64,000 nt of DNA, from positions 930,001-994,000 of the forward strand of contig NZ_JARKMY010000001.1 of assembly GCF_029360725.1 (NCBI RefSeq). Reading direction: 5' to 3'. This DNA is from Chryseolinea sp. H1M3-3. GTDB lineage: Bacteria > Bacteroidota > Bacteroidia > Cytophagales > Cyclobacteriaceae. The translations under genes and the position numbers were made by a program. The stretch's first letter is position 1, and every line of letters begins with the position of its first letter. The notes below the pieces were generated by a model. It was given only the letters and a program-made list of their open reading frames with translations, was not told the DNA's origin and ran no database searches. Of this stretch, positions 10,107 through 18,528 are shown piece by piece.

Positions 10107-11213
10107 ATGAAACGAATTGGAATTCTGACAAGTTCTCGCGCTGATTATGGTATATACTACCCGTTACTGAAGAAGCTTCAATCAGATTCCTTTTTTTCTT
10201 TATCAGTTATCGCATTTGGAACTCACCTCTCGGCTAAATTTGGTCATACTGTTGATAGGATAAAAGAGGATGGATTTATAGTAACCCATGAACTGGATAC
10301 AATGCCTCCGAATGATTCTCCTGAGGGCGTTAGTATAGCAATGGGAAAAACCATACTCGCGTTTTCCTCCCTGTGGGTCAAAGAGAAATTCGATGTGGTC
10401 CTTTGTCTTGGAGACCGTTACGAAATATTTGCAGCGTGTGCCAGCTCAATTCCTTATAACGTAAAACTTGCACACCTTCATGGCGGGGAAGAAACCCTTG
10501 GCGCGATAGACGACTGTCTCCGACACTCCATTACCCATATGTCTACAATTCACTTTACTGTTGCTGAGCCGTACCGCCAGCGGGTTGTAGCATTAAAAGG
10601 TTCTGATAAAAATGTTTTCAATACCGGTTCCCTTAGTATTGACAATCTTAAACACCTCAAGCTGTTTACAATTGAGGAGTTTAAAAAGCAGTTTAATATT
10701 GATCTTTCAATACCAACGATACTCATCACGTTTCATCCTGAAACCGTATCGTATGAAAAAAACGATTGGTATGTCAACGAGCTGGTTGGCGCTCTGGAAG
10801 AATTAACCTCGTACCAGCTTGTGATTACGATGCCAAATGCCGACACGATGGGTAATGTAATAAGGGAAAAGCTGAACCAATTTATTGGAAGATCAGCGAA
10901 CGCAATTGGTGTTGAGTCGTTTGGAATGCTGGGGTATTTAAGCTGCATGAAACACTGCAGCCTTATGCTCGGAAACACTTCAAGCGGTTACGTTGAAGCT
11001 TCATTCTTCCCGAAGTATGTGATTGACCTCGGAACGAGGCAGAATGGAAGAATAGTCACTGAAAACATTCGGAAGTGTGACATCGAAAAAACTGCGATAC
11101 TAAAAGCTGTTAATGCCTATTCCTATATACAACTTCCATCGAAAATCGATATCTATGGGAGCGGCGAATCCTCAGACTATATCGTTAAAATATTAAAGGA
11201 AAAGAATGATTGA
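10107..11213 (+). CDS. legG: Hydrolysing nucleotide-sugar 2-epimerase, NeuC/LegG-like
   Basis: A 368-residue GT-B-fold UDP/GDP-GlcNAc 2-epimerase of the hydrolysing branch. The opening RIGILTSSRADYGIYYPLL is the NeuC/LegG signature; LGDRYEI, AHLHGGEETLGAIDD, TFHPET and GNTSSGYVEA follow in the usual order. It releases the nucleotide while inverting C2 and hands the free sugar to LegI. I chose ATG 10107, one base after the legI stop; a TTG at 10083 would place eight extra residues inside legI. It overlaps the next gene by 8 bases. The order synthase-epimerase-nucleotidyltransferase-cytidylyltransferase matches nonulosonate operons. Confidence 0.9.
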   Translation: MKRIGILTSSRADYGIYYPLLKKLQSDSFFSLSVIAFGTHLSAKFGHTVDRIKEDGFIVTHELDTMPPNDSPEGVSIAMGKTILAFSSLWVKEKFDVVLCLGDRYEIFAACASSIPYNVKLAHLHGGEETLGAIDDCLRHSITHMSTIHFTVAEPYRQRVVALKGSDKNVFNTGSLSIDNLKHLKLFTIEEFKKQFNIDLSIPTILITFHPETVSYEKNDWYVNELVGALEELTSYQLVITMPNADTMGNVIREKLNQFIGRSANAIGVESFGMLGYLSCMKHCSLMLGNTSSGYVEASFFPKYVIDLGTRQNGRIVTENIRKCDIEKTAILKAVNAYSYIQLPSKIDIYGSGESSDYIVKILKEKND

Positions 11214-12249
11214 TATTGTTAGCCATACCATTCACCATAATAGCACGGTCACCGACGCATTCGTGCAGATGGACAATTTAGGTCAAGACCTCACGCTATT
11301 TGTTGTAGACGACGATAACCGGCTAATGGGCACCTTGACTGACGGAGATATCCGCAGAGGATTGATCAAAAGACTCGGCTTGCTCGACAAAGTCGAGCTT
11401 TTTATGTTTCGCAATTGCAGCTATGTAACTAAAAATAATTTTACCGTTCAGGACGTTGCCAACATCAAGCGGAAGGGAGTGCTGCTTTTGCCAGTTCTTG
11501 ATGAGGATAAAAAAATTGTAAAAATAGTTAACCTCAGCACCACGCAAACCATACTTCCCCTGGATGTGGTCGTGATGGCCGGTGGAGAGGGCAAACGGCT
11601 TAGACCGCTTACTGAAAGAACGCCGAAACCTTTACTCAAAGTTGGAGATAAGCCAATTATCGAACACAACCTTGATCGACTTATTCATTTTGGAATTGAT
11701 GACTATTGGATTTGTATCCGATATCTCGGAAAGCAATTGGAACAATACTTTGGTAATGGCGCGTCCAAAAACATATCGATCAACTTCATCTGGGAAGATC
11801 AACCTCTTGGAACAATAGGTGCTATACGGAAGATCCAAAACTTCAAGCACGACTATATTTTGGTCACCAATTCCGATTTGCTGACCAACCTGGATTACGA
11901 AGCCTTCTTGGTTGATTTTATTAACAATGGCGCTGATTTTTCAGTTGCGACCATTCCCTATTCGGTTAATATTCCCTACGCAGTTTTGGACACTGCAAAT
12001 GGCCATGTTGTCAGCTTCAAGGAAAAACCTACCTACACTTATTATTCCAATGCTGGAATTTATCTGATGCGAAAGGAAGTAATTGAACAGATCCCGGACG
12101 GTTTCTATAACGCAACTGATCTGATGGAGAAACTGATTCAGAAAGGACGCAAAGTGATTTCCTATCCGATTATTGGCTACTGGATTGACGTTGGAAATCC
12201 GCAAGACTACGCTAAGGCAAATCAGGACATAAAACATCTGAAGTTTTGA
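11206..12249 (+). CDS. ptmE: CBS-domain sugar-1-phosphate nucleotidyltransferase, PtmE-like
   Basis: A 347-residue fusion: a CBS pair in residues 1-110 (DDDNRLMGTLTDGDIRRGL and VLLLPVLDEDKKI are visible) followed by a nucleotidyltransferase domain beginning VVMAGGEGKRLRPLTERTPKPLL. This arrangement is that of Campylobacter PtmE, a glucosamine-1-phosphate guanylyltransferase that starts the GDP-linked legionaminic pathway. TNSDLLTNLDY and YWIDVGNPQDY complete the transferase domain. CBS pairs bind adenine nucleotides, so activity may respond to energy state. Overlaps both neighbours (8 and 4 bases). Its presence argues that LegB, LegC and LegG use GDP-sugars, but that is inference. Confidence 0.85.
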   Translation: MIDIVSHTIHHNSTVTDAFVQMDNLGQDLTLFVVDDDNRLMGTLTDGDIRRGLIKRLGLLDKVELFMFRNCSYVTKNNFTVQDVANIKRKGVLLLPVLDEDKKIVKIVNLSTTQTILPLDVVVMAGGEGKRLRPLTERTPKPLLKVGDKPIIEHNLDRLIHFGIDDYWICIRYLGKQLEQYFGNGASKNISINFIWEDQPLGTIGAIRKIQNFKHDYILVTNSDLLTNLDYEAFLVDFINNGADFSVATIPYSVNIPYAVLDTANGHVVSFKEKPTYTYYSNAGIYLMRKEVIEQIPDGFYNATDLMEKLIQKGRKVISYPIIGYWIDVGNPQDYAKANQDIKHLKF

Positions 12250-12941
12250 AATTCCTTGCATTAATTCCTGCGCGTGGAGGTTCTAAGGGTATTCCCCAAA
12301 AAAACATTAAACCCTTTTTCGGCAAGCCGCTGATTAGCTACTCCATTGATCTCGCCAGAAAATTTTTACCTGACGAAGATATATGTGTTTCGACTGACGA
12401 CAGCGAAACAATCAAAGTAGTGGAAGCTTGCCATCTTCAAGTTCCATTTGTAAGGCCGCATTCGTTGGCTGGCGATGACGCTGGAATGTATGAAGTGGTT
12501 TTACATGCGCTTGATTTTTATGCACAAAAGGATAAGATGTACGATGCGGTAATACTTCTGCAGCCAACTTCACCCCTTCGTTCCGAGCAGTCATTGCGGG
12601 AGGCAATTACCTTATACAATCCTGAAGTTGACATGGTGGTTTCAGTTAAGAAAACTTTGGCCAACCCCTATTTCAAGCTTTATGAGGAAGATCAGCAAGG
12701 TTTTTTAGTGAAGTCAAAATCGGGAGATTTTAAGACGAGGCAGGAAGCTCCTGACGTTTGGGAATTAAATGGTGCGATTTACATTTACAACGTTGCAGCC
12801 CTGGGCCGTTCCTCACCATCCGGATTTAAGAAAGTTCGGAAGTATGTAATGAATGAGATCGAGTCTATAGATATCGACACTCCAATGGACTGGGCGTTAG
12901 CAGAATTTCTAAAACAAAAACAAATCGATGAAAGAAGATAG
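12246..12941 (+). CDS. legF: CMP-nonulosonate cytidylyltransferase, LegF/NeuA-like
   Basis: A 231-residue cytidylyltransferase that activates the nonulosonic acid with CTP. LIPARGGSKGIPQKNIK (6-22) is the nucleotide-binding signature, LLQPTSPLRS and WELNGAIYIYN follow, and IDIDTPMDW near residue 215 carries the metal-binding Asp pair. Translation appears to start at a TTG (12246) inside a TTGA that overlaps the preceding stop by four bases, which is characteristic of coupled translation. No better start was seen. It completes the Leg-type block. Overlaps the next ORF by 14 bases. Confidence 0.9.
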   Translation: MKFLALIPARGGSKGIPQKNIKPFFGKPLISYSIDLARKFLPDEDICVSTDDSETIKVVEACHLQVPFVRPHSLAGDDAGMYEVVLHALDFYAQKDKMYDAVILLQPTSPLRSEQSLREAITLYNPEVDMVVSVKKTLANPYFKLYEEDQQGFLVKSKSGDFKTRQEAPDVWELNGAIYIYNVAALGRSSPSGFKKVRKYVMNEIESIDIDTPMDWALAEFLKQKQIDERR

Positions 12942-14316
12942 TCCAACTGTATATATTGTACACCACATCGATACGGAAGGCCCTTTGCATGAGCCTATGC
13001 AGGAAGTATTTAAACGTATTGAAACCATCCTTGGTGTTTCCCTCAATCTCTTTCCGTCTCCGCAAAATCTAAAAAAAATACAGGCAGGCCAACTTGAAAA
13101 TGTGAGCAATTCAATTGCAGATGCTGCGAGGGCCATTGCAGACCCGCATCTTCTGGGATTCAAATCCTCATGGTCGGAGGTAGACGAAATGTTGTACAGG
13201 ATGATGAGTAAAGATTATCGGAATTCCCTGCGTGATTCTTTTGGAAATGGCTGGATCTATAACTGGCATATTTTAGATCATGTTGGATTTGTCACCAACG
13301 AACGACGGCGGGACCTTGGGTATCTCAATATCTTTAATCACTACGAGCAAATCCTGAAGGAAACTGATTCTGCTCAGGATGAGCTTCATTGGCATTTTCA
13401 TCCACTGCCGTTTTTCAGAGAAGCACATATTCCTGCCACGAGTTATGATAACTCTTTTTATGAACTGCATCAAGTGATGTGCCGACGCCTCATTGAAAAA
13501 CATTGGTTTCCCAGAATAAACCGTGCCGGATTTCACACCGTACGTCCAGACTCCAATTTCTTCCTTGAACAATGGATTCCTTTTGACGCATCGAATCAAA
13601 GTATGATCGAAGAAAACGAGCAGGTGCAGAAGGATGCGATCAATGGGAGATTTGGAGACTGGAAGGGAGCACCTTCAGACTGGTCTGTTTACCACCCAGA
13701 TCTTTACGACTGGAGAAAACCTGGAGATTTGAAAAGAGTAATTGCCAAATGTCTTAATCTCAAAACACGTTTTAGAAATATTAGTCAGAATGAGTTAGAA
13801 ATTGCGTTCAGTAAGGCGCAGCGCGAGAATTCCGGAGTTTATGTGGGGGTGACTAACCATGATTTCCGCGAGATGTCAGTCGAGATCGAGGCGTTCTATC
13901 AGCTACTTTCAAATGTCGCAAAAAATTATCCAGATGTAAAGTTTCAGTTCAGTGGCGCTCTTGGTGCATTCCGAAATGTACTCGGATATTCATCCACGGA
14001 AATTCGAAAAAATAGAATAATGATTGAAGCTGAAATAAATGAGGAGGTGCTTAAAGTTGAAGTGGTAAATGGTGCCCTCTTTGGAAGTCAGCCATACTTG
14101 GCACTGAAAAGCAGTACCGGGACATACTGGCACGACAATTTTGACTTCGGCAAACCGGGAAAAGAATTTTTCTACACTTTCGATAGGAACACTATTACGT
14201 TAGATGCGCTAAGTACGATTGCGATTGCTGCCAATGACAAATACGGTAATACATCAATTGTAGAAATTCAGCTCGCTAACGCGTCCGTAAAAAGTAACAA
14301 ACCCTATCAACAATAA
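12928..14316 (+). CDS. Uncharacterised NodB-fold-like protein coupled to the nonulosonate operon
   Basis: A 462-residue protein that I cannot assign to a characterised family. Early residues HHIDTEG (12-18) look like the metal-binding first motif of carbohydrate esterase 4/NodB proteins; HWHFHP (154-159) could supply the His pair; GFHTVRPDSNFFLE (201-214) resembles the Arg-Pro motif; and NHDFREM (310-316) may close the site. Residues from about 361 to 455 are strand-rich without Cys and look like a beta-sandwich domain. There is no signal peptide or membrane segment, so a cytoplasmic role is likely. It overlaps legF by 14 bases and is the last gene before a convergent methyltransferase. It may deacylate or otherwise process the nonulosonate or a linked sugar. 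A distant WbmS-like relation is possible but untested. Confidence 0.6.
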   Translation: MKEDSPTVYIVHHIDTEGPLHEPMQEVFKRIETILGVSLNLFPSPQNLKKIQAGQLENVSNSIADAARAIADPHLLGFKSSWSEVDEMLYRMMSKDYRNSLRDSFGNGWIYNWHILDHVGFVTNERRRDLGYLNIFNHYEQILKETDSAQDELHWHFHPLPFFREAHIPATSYDNSFYELHQVMCRRLIEKHWFPRINRAGFHTVRPDSNFFLEQWIPFDASNQSMIEENEQVQKDAINGRFGDWKGAPSDWSVYHPDLYDWRKPGDLKRVIAKCLNLKTRFRNISQNELEIAFSKAQRENSGVYVGVTNHDFREMSVEIEAFYQLLSNVAKNYPDVKFQFSGALGAFRNVLGYSSTEIRKNRIMIEAEINEEVLKVEVVNGALFGSQPYLALKSSTGTYWHDNFDFGKPGKEFFYTFDRNTITLDALSTIAIAANDKYGNTSIVEIQLANASVKSNKPYQQ

Positions 14317-14326
14317 GGGTCGCTGA

Positions 14327-15154
14327 TTATTTTTTAGATGTGCCTGGGTTATCGGCGTCGAACGACTTTCGGAAATAACCCAGAACGTCAGTTCCAAACC
14401 CTTCGCATTCTGCTTTGGCCCTCGCTGTTACTGAATATTCATCCCACCATTGTGTGACACTGGCGCCCGAGGGCTCTGTTACTTTCTTGAGAATTGCTAC
14501 AAATTCATAAAACGAGTTCGATTGAATTTCCTTCAGATCATTCAACGGCTGATTCAATCCAAGGTCGCCCCGTTTTGAAAAATGGAATTTTCGTTCAATG
14601 GTAAAGCCAAGCAACGGTAGGGCTTGCATAAGCAATTCAAGATCGATAAATCTGTTCGGGAAATTTTTAAGTTTTGCATTACGTTCGGCAACGTAAGCCA
14701 GGCAATCGGAGTCCGGATAATGCGCACCTTTGGCCGTAAAAAGGAACTTGCCACCGGTCTTTAGGATCCTGTTCGTTTCTTTCAAACATTCTATCTGGTC
14801 GACAATATCGAATACCCCCCACGCCACTACATGATTAAAAAAGTTGGACGGGAACGCCAGCTTTTCGGCCTGACCAACTATGGCGATCACGTATGGGTTC
14901 TTAATCGCTTCGTTGACAACCTGAAGGTCGACATCAGCGCCAAATATCTGCTTTGTATAGTTGGCAAATACCGGATATAACCTTCCATAACTGCATCCCA
15001 GATCCAGCAACCGGTCATTGGGATTGACGCCTAAAAGATTTACGTAGTGATTGCATACATTAAGCCCAGGTATAACTGTGCCATCAAGGGATTTATCAAC
15101 CGCTTTTCGAAAATACTCATAGTACTCGACGCCAAATTCAAATTTTTCATTCAT
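14327..15154 (-). CDS. Class I SAM-dependent methyltransferase
   Basis: A 275-residue methyltransferase on the opposite strand to the rest of the locus. LLDLGCSYGRLYP (49-61) is motif I of the Rossmann-fold methyltransferases, VFDIVDQIECLKETNRILKTGGKFLFTAKG covers the later motifs. Its 3' end is ten bases from the end of the preceding + strand gene, so the two are convergent, and its start faces the next + strand gene across 125 bases. The acceptor is unknown; O-methylation of a glycan residue is a reasonable inference from context. The reversal suggests separate acquisition or its own promoter. The revcomp of 15155-15180 has a TAACTTTA element that is one base off the TAnnTTTG consensus. Confidence 0.8.
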   Translation of the reverse strand: MNEKFEFGVEYYEYFRKAVDKSLDGTVIPGLNVCNHYVNLLGVNPNDRLLDLGCSYGRLYPVFANYTKQIFGADVDLQVVNEAIKNPYVIAIVGQAEKLAFPSNFFNHVVAWGVFDIVDQIECLKETNRILKTGGKFLFTAKGAHYPDSDCLAYVAERNAKLKNFPNRFIDLELLMQALPLLGFTIERKFHFSKRGDLGLNQPLNDLKEIQSNSFYEFVAILKKVTEPSGASVTQWWDEYSVTARAKAECEGFGTDVLGYFRKSFDADNPGTSKK

Positions 15155-15279
15155 TAGTTCTTGGGGCAGGGTAAAGTTATGTTCTATTTCACCAGTTCGA
15201 TATAAGTATTCGAGTTATAACCGCTAAAATATCATTATTTTTATCTTTTTTAATTGCGACTTGTTTAGAATCTCAAATT

Positions 15280-16725
15280 TTGGAAAGCCCAGGTGACTTA
15301 GTACTTGACCGACTTCTCAGTAAACTAGAAGGGGATTCAAAGGTTACAGGAATCACGCACGATGGTTCAGGGTTGGCATTATGGCCATTTATCAGACATC
15401 AGACACTTTTTTATTTCGCCTTTACAAAAAGAAATTTTGCTTCTGTGGGTAAAGGGCATTCAGCTACCAAATGGCAGGTGATAAGAACCCTCATTTTTGC
15501 TGTTTGGAAAAATGCTTTTATCCTTACAATAAAAAGCAAACCGATATGGATTGTTAATTCTGGAATTACCAATGTAAAAACGGGTAACAAATACTTCAAC
15601 CGGCTTGCTGATTATTTCTATCAGGTAAAACCCAACGACACTATTGAACTGGAGGAAACGGCTTATGGTATGCATTCGCTGCCCCGAATACACAGGGAGG
15701 TTTACTCACATTTATCAATAAGAATTTTAGCTAAGGTTCTTTCTTTTTTTCTTTACCGATCTGAAGGCATAGGGGTGCAGCCGCAGGTTGATCGCCTCTT
15801 TGCAGCGTTGGAGGAAAGACTTTCTGATGAAGAGTATGATGCAGACTTCTTGAAAAATCTTAGACATGAACTGCTGGCCAAATTCCGTACGATATTAGCG
15901 GAGTACGCGATCTATAAATTTCTATTCAAGTATGGGAAACCCAAAATATTGCTGGTGGAAGACGCCTCATATGGTTCGAAGTCTCATTTGATTAAGGCCG
16001 CGAAAGACTTGGCAATTCCGGTAGCAGAATATCAACATGGTCAGATCAATCACCTTCATATTGCTTACAATTTCGGGCCTTCCGTTGGCAAGTCGTCATA
16101 TGTAAATTTTTTGCCCGACTTTTTTCTAACGTTTGGAAGTCTCTGGGGCGACATGATTCAATTGCCCGTTAAGAAAGTTAACATTGGCAATCCTCATTTA
16201 GCCGAGTCCGTTGAAAAAGCGAAAGGAATAACAAAGGAAAAAATCATCCTGGTCCTAGGTTCGGGCACGAATTCTGAAGAAATGATCGATCTCGTGCTGC
16301 GTTTAGCCAAAAGGTATAAATCAATGGGATATCAGTTAATCTTTAGACCTCACCCACTTGAATGGGCTACCCTTGATTCAGTCTACAAGCGGGTTCTTGA
16401 CGAAAAAATTGCAATTGATACGACCTCTAATTTATATAACTCTCTTCAAAGAGCCGAAGTTGTCGTGTCAGAGTTATCCACCGCCCTGTATGAAGCAAAG
16501 GCATTTGTTAATAAGGTTTATATAATCCGAAATTATTTTGCGGAGAGCTTTGGCGATGAATCTATTAACCTATTCCCGATTTTAAAAGCAAATGCCGAGT
16601 TGGACTTGGCCGGAGACAATAAGGCAGGCGAATCGAATCACCAGCTTTGGGAACGGAACTGGAAAAAGAACTATGAAGAATTTATTCGTTCGGTTATAAA
16701 CAGTAATGCAAAAAGCACTCTTTAA
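15280..16725 (+). CDS. GT-B-like capsular polysaccharide glycosyltransferase candidate
   Basis: A 481-residue protein without a signal peptide. The C-terminal half has features seen in GT-B capsule and teichoic-type transferases: EYQHGQIN around residue 250, RPHP near residue 363 and VVSELSTALYEAKAF near residue 400. Middle residues DASYGSKSHLIKAAKDLAIPVAEYQHG are reminiscent of surface carbohydrate transferases that use CMP-linked donors, but the match is by impression only. It starts at TTG 15280, the only plausible start in frame, and ends 20 bases inside the following flippase gene. Because the locus makes a CMP-nonulosonate, this is a candidate nonulosonate transferase. A different donor is equally possible. 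Confidence 0.55.
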   Translation: MESPGDLVLDRLLSKLEGDSKVTGITHDGSGLALWPFIRHQTLFYFAFTKRNFASVGKGHSATKWQVIRTLIFAVWKNAFILTIKSKPIWIVNSGITNVKTGNKYFNRLADYFYQVKPNDTIELEETAYGMHSLPRIHREVYSHLSIRILAKVLSFFLYRSEGIGVQPQVDRLFAALEERLSDEEYDADFLKNLRHELLAKFRTILAEYAIYKFLFKYGKPKILLVEDASYGSKSHLIKAAKDLAIPVAEYQHGQINHLHIAYNFGPSVGKSSYVNFLPDFFLTFGSLWGDMIQLPVKKVNIGNPHLAESVEKAKGITKEKIILVLGSGTNSEEMIDLVLRLAKRYKSMGYQLIFRPHPLEWATLDSVYKRVLDEKIAIDTTSNLYNSLQRAEVVVSELSTALYEAKAFVNKVYIIRNYFAESFGDESINLFPILKANAELDLAGDNKAGESNHQLWERNWKKNYEEFIRSVINSNAKSTL

Positions 16726-18163
16726 GAATTCTTTTATCTATTCGCTGACTACTTTCGTTCAGAAAGGTCTTGTTTTCCTGTTATTGCCGCTTTATACGCG
16801 TTACTTACCTCCTCATGAATATGGGATTGTCACCGTAATGCTAGCCATCAGTTTTATATGCTCTGCGTTTTTTACGTTCGGCCTGGATAGCGCCATATTA
16901 CGATTCTATTATGATGCAAAACAAGACGCGGAGGAATTTAAAAAGCTGTTCGGTACCTTGCTAATTGCTCTTTTTTTTATCTCACTCACAGTCTTTTTCC
17001 TCGCAGTAACGGCATTTTCTCCAGTTGTACAATTCTTCATGGACAACATACCTTTTTATCCTTATGCCTACATCGGTTTTGCAATCGTGGTGTTCCAACC
17101 ATTGTATAATCTGTGTCTTGCATTTCTTCAGGCGAAGCATCAAGCATCCGGTTATAGTTTTCTCAGCTTTATGTATTTCATTATCAACATCGGGTTTATG
17201 GTTTTCTTTGTTGTGATCCTGCAAATGGGTGCTATTGGATATTTGCTATCGATCCTTATTGCACAAGTATTATCAAGTGTTGCTGGTCTGTGGATCCTTC
17301 GGGACGAATTTCTCTTTAAGTTCCAGCTACAATTTCTTAACGCGGCAATGAAGTACTCAATGCCATTGATCCCCCATTCAGTGGCGAGTCAGGCCGCTGG
17401 ATATGCCGACCGTATTCTTCTAAATAAATTCATGAATTCAGGTATGGCCGGGATCTACCATCTTGGCTATGTTTTAAGCATGCCTATTGAGGTGGTGACA
17501 TTTAGTATCAATAGGGCATATACACCTTTGTTTTTTAAACAGGTCGGGGAAAACCAAGAGGACCTTTCCAAGGTCGTAGATGTTGCCTTAGTAGTAACCT
17601 TGATCTACCTCTTTTTCAGCACGGCGTTGGCCCTGTTCTCATTTGAAATTGTTAGCTGGTTTTTCAGTGAAAATTTTCTCCCTGCTTATAAAGTAATCCC
17701 TTTTATAAGTTTTTCATTTGCTAATACGGGATTCTATTATCTGTTCAGTACAGTTTTATTTTACGACAAAACGTTGACCAAGTTTGTCCCAATCAGTACA
17801 ATAATTGCAGCCATAACGATCATTGCGCTAGACCTCATCCTTATTCCCGAGATCGGTTTTCTTGGAGCGGGTATAGCTATGTATACGGGGCAGTTAACGC
17901 TTGCCATCCTGTCGTATTGCTTTTCATGGAACAAAATTATCCACTGGCCGTTATCCAAAATCCTTCCATGCTATCTGATTGCAGTGGCCATTTCGGCTGT
18001 AGGTATTTTCATCAGCAGTAATTTGCCAAGCCTATTTTTTTCAATTGGACTAAAGCTAATGCTGCTTTTAGTGTTGTTGTTTTTCTGTAGCTGGATATAT
18101 TACCGTAACATGCTTCAGATTTTTAAGCACATTCTCAATGTTCTAAAGAGTTTAAAAAAGTGA
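16706..18163 (+). CDS. wzx: Wzx-type polysaccharide flippase (second)
   Basis: A 485-residue polytopic membrane protein of the MOP/PST superfamily. LFKNSFIYSLTTFVQKGLVF followed by LLPLYTRYLPPHEYGIV is the classic N-terminus, and about 14 hydrophobic segments follow; KYSMPLIPHSVASQAAGYADRILL marks the middle of the protein, as in RfbX-like flippases. It overlaps the previous gene by 20 bases. Unlike the first flippase (4309) it has the P-L-Y-T-R-Y-L pattern, so the two are only distant relatives. It likely exports the repeat unit or sugar chain made by the nonulosonate block. The substrate is not readable. Confidence 0.85.
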   Translation: MQKALFKNSFIYSLTTFVQKGLVFLLLPLYTRYLPPHEYGIVTVMLAISFICSAFFTFGLDSAILRFYYDAKQDAEEFKKLFGTLLIALFFISLTVFFLAVTAFSPVVQFFMDNIPFYPYAYIGFAIVVFQPLYNLCLAFLQAKHQASGYSFLSFMYFIINIGFMVFFVVILQMGAIGYLLSILIAQVLSSVAGLWILRDEFLFKFQLQFLNAAMKYSMPLIPHSVASQAAGYADRILLNKFMNSGMAGIYHLGYVLSMPIEVVTFSINRAYTPLFFKQVGENQEDLSKVVDVALVVTLIYLFFSTALALFSFEIVSWFFSENFLPAYKVIPFISFSFANTGFYYLFSTVLFYDKTLTKFVPISTIIAAITIIALDLILIPEIGFLGAGIAMYTGQLTLAILSYCFSWNKIIHWPLSKILPCYLIAVAISAVGIFISSNLPSLFFSIGLKLMLLLVLLFFCSWIYYRNMLQIFKHILNVLKSLKK

Positions 18164-18528
18164 TGACCCAATGCCTGTTGTATCCGAATCCTTTTTCTGC
18201 TGTGTTTCAAAACGATGTTTGAATGCTCACGAGTCTGTGATGCTCAATTTCTGCAGTTATATTTTGCTTATTTTTGGTGCTGAGCTCAATTCTCAGAGAG
18301 GACTATACCCGTTACACTTGACTGGAAGAAATTTAGATTACCCTATGCAATCGTGTTCCCTTCCGTTGTGGATATTTTTATATGGCCACGATCTTCTCCA
18401 TATTTGCTTTTGATTGTTTGCTTTACAATGTTGATTTTGCAAACGAAGACCTAAGAATTTTATGATCAAAGTGTCGCCATTGTTATTGAAAAAACAGGGC
18501 TTCCAAAATATTTAGATAATTAACAGAG
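18164..18528 (+). other. 365-base gap without a recognised gene
   Basis: Between the second flippase and hisH2. A possible 80-codon frame starting at 18171 is Cys-rich and resembles no known protein, so I do not call it. A second frame, open from 18284 to the TAA at 18452-18454 without a start codon, reads as a basic and then hydrophobic stretch and may be a gene remnant. A small inverted repeat (CTGAG...CTCAG) lies near 18280-18296. The region probably also carries the promoter of the hisH2-hisF2-wbpG group, but I cannot identify it. Confidence 0.4.

Noticed and set aside
18171-18413. An 80-codon + strand frame between the second flippase and hisH2
   Set aside because: Rich in Cys and Ser without a recognisable domain, poor start context, and no similarity I can recall. 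Treated as a chance frame.
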